Shown in pieces: positions 4,910 through 7,456 of a stretch of 7,456 nucleotides of DNA. The translations under genes were made by a program, and so were the position numbers. The stretch covers positions 1-7,456 of the forward strand of contig DGFE01000132.1 in the NCBI GenBank assembly GCA_002391525.1, in the 5' to 3' direction. How positions within the stretch are numbered: the first letter of the stretch is position 1; every line of letters starts with the position of its first letter. The DNA is from Competibacteraceae bacterium UBA3908 (GTDB taxonomy: Bacteria > Pseudomonadota > Gammaproteobacteria > Competibacterales > Competibacteraceae). Under the pieces are notes generated by a model. It was not told the origin of the DNA. It worked only from the letters and a program-made list of their open reading frames with translations, and did no database searches.

Positions 4910-7456
4910 TCAGCCGGTCCTGGGCTGCGAGCAACGGTCCACCAGATACACGATGGAGCGGTAATAACGCCCGCTGTGCAGCGACAGGCCGATTTCACAG
5001 GTGCGGCTGGTGGAGTATCCCGACTGGCAGTCGTCCGGCAGCGCCGCCTGCAAATCCCGCAGGGCACTGGCGTTCAGTTCCGGGGTGGTAAAGCCCTTAT
5101 CCCCGGCCCAGCCGCAGCAGGAAATCCGGTCGGGGATGATGACGTTCTCCACGCAGGCTTCGGCGATGGCCTTGAGCTTGGTTTGCAGGCCCATGTTGGT
5201 GGTGCTGCACGTGGGATGCAGGGCGACGGTTTCCGGCAGCTTGCGCAGATTCAGCCGTTCCAGCACAACGTCGTGCAGGAATTCGGTGATGTCGTACAGC
5301 TTGAGTGAGGGGTGCGCCTGATTTTTTCTGATCCGCAAGGTGCAGGGGCTGGTATCGAACACGATGGGGTCCTGACCGTCGCGGCTGGCTTTTAGCAGCG
5401 CTTGTTCCACCTCGGCCCGTTTGGCGTCGGCCTGTTCCGGTAAGCCCTTGCTTTCAAGGGGTTGGCCGCAGCACAGCGCGGCGCTGTCCGCGGGCAGGAT
5501 CACCTCGAAACCGGCCTTGCGCAGTAGCGCGGCGGTTTTTACCGGCAAGGCGTCCCGTTCGGGATCGCCCCGCGCCGGTCCCATGGTGCGACTGGCGCAA
5601 CTGGGGAAATAGACCACGCGCGGGCGCTCGGACCCGACGTCGGCCTTCGGTTTCGGCAGCGCGCCGGCGGTGGGCATGTAACGGTTCCATAATGGAATCC
5701 GGTTTCCGGAAAGCTTGCGCAGGGCTCCGGTCACCCCGCCTTGCAACCAGGTGCCGAAGATCGCATGGGAAAGACTAGCGGCGCTCAGACCCAGGCGGGT
5801 GGCGGCGGTCACGCCGGAGAAATGGTTCGCCACCAGACCGCCGACCCAGCGCGCGGTCGTGCCGCGCTGCTGGCTGCGAATCTTCAGCATCATCGTGCCG
5901 GTGTTGATCCCGACCGGACAGGTCAGGGAACACAGGCTGTCGGCGGCGCAGGTCTCGACGCCCTGATAGGGGTAGGACTCGTGGATGGCCTTTAATCGGC
6001 TGCTCTCTTCGCCGGTGGCTTGCAGGCGCGCCATTTCGCGCAAGCCGACGATGCGCTGGCGCGGTGACAGGGTCAGCGCGCGGGACGGACAGTTCGGTTC
6101 GCAAAACCCACATTCGATGCACTTGTCCACCAGCGGATCGACGGCGGCCATCGGCTTGATGTTTCGGATATGGATTTCCGGGTCGTCGTTGAGGATGACG
6201 CCGGGATTGAGCACGTTGCGGGGATCGAACAGCGCCTTGATTTCCCGCATCAGCCCATACGCCTGTTGCCCCCATTCCAGTTCGACGAACGGCGCGATGT
6301 TGCGACCGGTGCCGTGTTCGGCCTTCAGCGAGCCGTCGTAGCGGTGGACGATCATGCCGCACACGTCGTCCATGAAATTTTTATAGCGTTCGGTTTCTTC
6401 CGGCTTGGCGAAGTCCGGGGTGATGACGAAATGGAGATTGCCTTCGAGCGCATGGCCAAAAATGATCGAGCCCGTATAGCCGTGCTGGTCGAACAAGCCT
6501 TGCAGGTCCAGGGTCATCGCCGCCAACCGGGGTACGGGGACCGCGACATCCTCGATGATGACGGTGGTGCCGGTCGCCCGCGCCGAGCCGACCGAAGGGA
6601 ACAGCCCTTGGCGAATCGCCCACAGTTGCGTGAATTCCTCCGGTCGGTCGGTGAACCGGAACGGGAGCAGGGTCGGGATGGCGGCGAGCGCGGCGGTAAT
6701 GGTTTCGACCTGAGCAGTCAGGATCGCTGAATCCATCGCCCGGGTTTCCACCAGCAGAGCGGCGGCGGTTTCCGGCAGCTCCTTGAAGTACGCCGGGATT
6801 CCCGCCTTGTGCTCCACCGAGCGCAGCGAGGCGCGATCCATCAGTTCCACCGCCGCCACCGGCTCGCTTTTCAGCACCGCCACCGCTTCGCAGGCGGTCT
6901 TGATGTTCGGGAAGATCATCAACGCCGTGGCCTTGTGGGTATGTTCCTCGACCGTGCGATAGGTGATCTCGGCGATGAAGCCCAGCGTGCCCTCGGAGCC
7001 GATCATCAAATGCTGAAGGATCTCAATCGGATCTTCGTAATCGACCAGGGCGTTGAGGCTGTAGCCGCAGGTGTTCTTGATCCTGAACTTGGCGCGGATG
7101 CGTTCCGCCAGCGCCGTATCGGCGCGGGTGCGCTGGCCGAGTTCGGCGAGTCGGGTCAGCAACGGACCGTGACTGGCGCTGAACGCCGCGCGGCTGGCGG
7201 GATCGCCGGTATCCAGCACCGCGCCGTCGGCCAGCATCACCCGCATGCTGTGCAAGGTCCGGTAGCTGTTCTGAGCCGTGCCGCAACACATGCCGCTGGC
7301 GTTGTTGGCGGCGATGCCGCCGATCTGGCAGGAGTTGATCGAGGCCGGATCCGGGCCGATCTTGCGCTGGTAAGGGGCGAGATAGCGGTTGGCGTGGCCG
7401 CCGATGATGCCCGGTTGCAAACTGATGGTCACCGCGCCCTCGCCGATGCGCCAACC
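4910..7456 (-). CDS. dld: D-lactate dehydrogenase, FAD/Fe-S fusion (Dld-II-like), N-terminus cut by the right window edge
   Basis: 848 residues are visible (numbered here from the window edge); the frame is open through the edge, so perhaps 80-100 residues are missing. It should oxidise D-lactate, or another 2-hydroxy acid, to the 2-oxo acid with FAD and pass electrons through Fe-S clusters to the respiratory chain. The first visible residues (GWRIGEGAVTISLQPG) and IGGIAANNASGMCCG (45-59) belong to the PCMH FAD-binding domain. The FAD-oxidase C-terminal domain follows, with GHALEGNLHF (334-343), GSLKAEHGTGRNIAPF (375-390) and NVLNPGVIL (414-422). A ferredoxin part has CIECGFCEPNCP (446-457) and a second motif CAADSLCSLTCP (503-514) with Asp506 at a usual Cys position. 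A GlcF-like part has two CCG motifs, ALCCGQ (660-665) and SCCGWAGDKG (779-788). The domain order matches Shewanella Dld-II, found beside a lactate permease as here. D-2-hydroxyglutarate or glycolate as substrate cannot be excluded. A GTG at 7432 lies within the conserved domain and is not the true start. Confidence 0.9.
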   Translation of the reverse strand, partial: GWRIGEGAVTISLQPGIIGGHANRYLAPYQRKIGPDPASINSCQIGGIAANNASGMCCGTAQNSYRTLHSMRVMLADGAVLDTGDPASRAAFSASHGPLLTRLAELGQRTRADTALAERIRAKFRIKNTCGYSLNALVDYEDPIEILQHLMIGSEGTLGFIAEITYRTVEEHTHKATALMIFPNIKTACEAVAVLKSEPVAAVELMDRASLRSVEHKAGIPAYFKELPETAAALLVETRAMDSAILTAQVETITAALAAIPTLLPFRFTDRPEEFTQLWAIRQGLFPSVGSARATGTTVIIEDVAVPVPRLAAMTLDLQGLFDQHGYTGSIIFGHALEGNLHFVITPDFAKPEETERYKNFMDDVCGMIVHRYDGSLKAEHGTGRNIAPFVELEWGQQAYGLMREIKALFDPRNVLNPGVILNDDPEIHIRNIKPMAAVDPLVDKCIECGFCEPNCPSRALTLSPRQRIVGLREMARLQATGEESSRLKAIHESYPYQGVETCAADSLCSLTCPVGINTGTMMLKIRSQQRGTTARWVGGLVANHFSGVTAATRLGLSAASLSHAIFGTWLQGGVTGALRKLSGNRIPLWNRYMPTAGALPKPKADVGSERPRVVYFPSCASRTMGPARGDPERDALPVKTAALLRKAGFEVILPADSAALCCGQPLESKGLPEQADAKRAEVEQALLKASRDGQDPIVFDTSPCTLRIRKNQAHPSLKLYDITEFLHDVVLERLNLRKLPETVALHPTCSTTNMGLQTKLKAIAEACVENVIIPDRISCCGWAGDKGFTTPELNASALRDLQAALPDDCQSGYSTSRTCEIGLSLHSGRYYRSIVYLVDRCSQPRTG

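Noticed and set aside
7409..7432. GTG at 7432 as the start of the dehydrogenase
   Set aside because: Eight in-frame codons to its left in the reading direction continue the conserved FAD domain to the window edge, so the true start lies outside.

Overview
The window is GC-rich chromosomal DNA with proteobacterial-type genes. The gene set (a lactate permease next to a fused FAD/Fe-S D-lactate dehydrogenase, plus a polar amino acid-type ABC transporter) and the codon use suggest a high-GC gamma- or betaproteobacterium. This rests on protein resemblance alone; no rRNA or other marker is present. I see no mobile element, tRNA, CRISPR array or phage gene.

Left part (1-2942): the 5' end of a HlyC/CorC-type membrane protein gene runs off the left edge on the minus strand. 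Upstream of it on the same strand is a periplasmic substrate-binding protein of the polar amino acid ABC family. Diverging from that gene, on the plus strand, are two inner-membrane permease genes of the HisM/GltJ type separated by 3 bases. Together these look like one uptake system: a binding protein delivering to a heterodimeric channel. The ATPase subunit is not in the window, and the gene end after the second permease leads into a terminator-like hairpin. The divergent control region (1092-1223) holds a pair of 11-bp direct repeats placed symmetrically around a GGTATACC palindrome, and a 13-codon ORF whose stop overlaps the first permease start.

Middle (2943-3074): a short convergent spacer with a perfect 13-bp stem hairpin, probably ending transcription from both sides.

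Right part (3075-7456): two minus-strand genes in the order dld then lldP (dehydrogenase first in transcription). The dehydrogenase is 5'-truncated by the window edge. It fuses a GlcD-like flavoprotein, a ferredoxin-like part and a GlcF-like CCG part in one chain, like the Dld-II type of Shewanella. The permease imports lactate; the dehydrogenase oxidises it to pyruvate and probably passes electrons to the respiratory chain. A perfect 11-bp inverted repeat lies in the 149-bp spacer between them.

Most of the window is ordinary metabolism and transport. The points worth a second look are the ATPase-less split transporter, the altered ligand pocket of its binding protein, its divergent control region, and the Asp-for-Cys change in the second Fe-S motif of the dehydrogenase.
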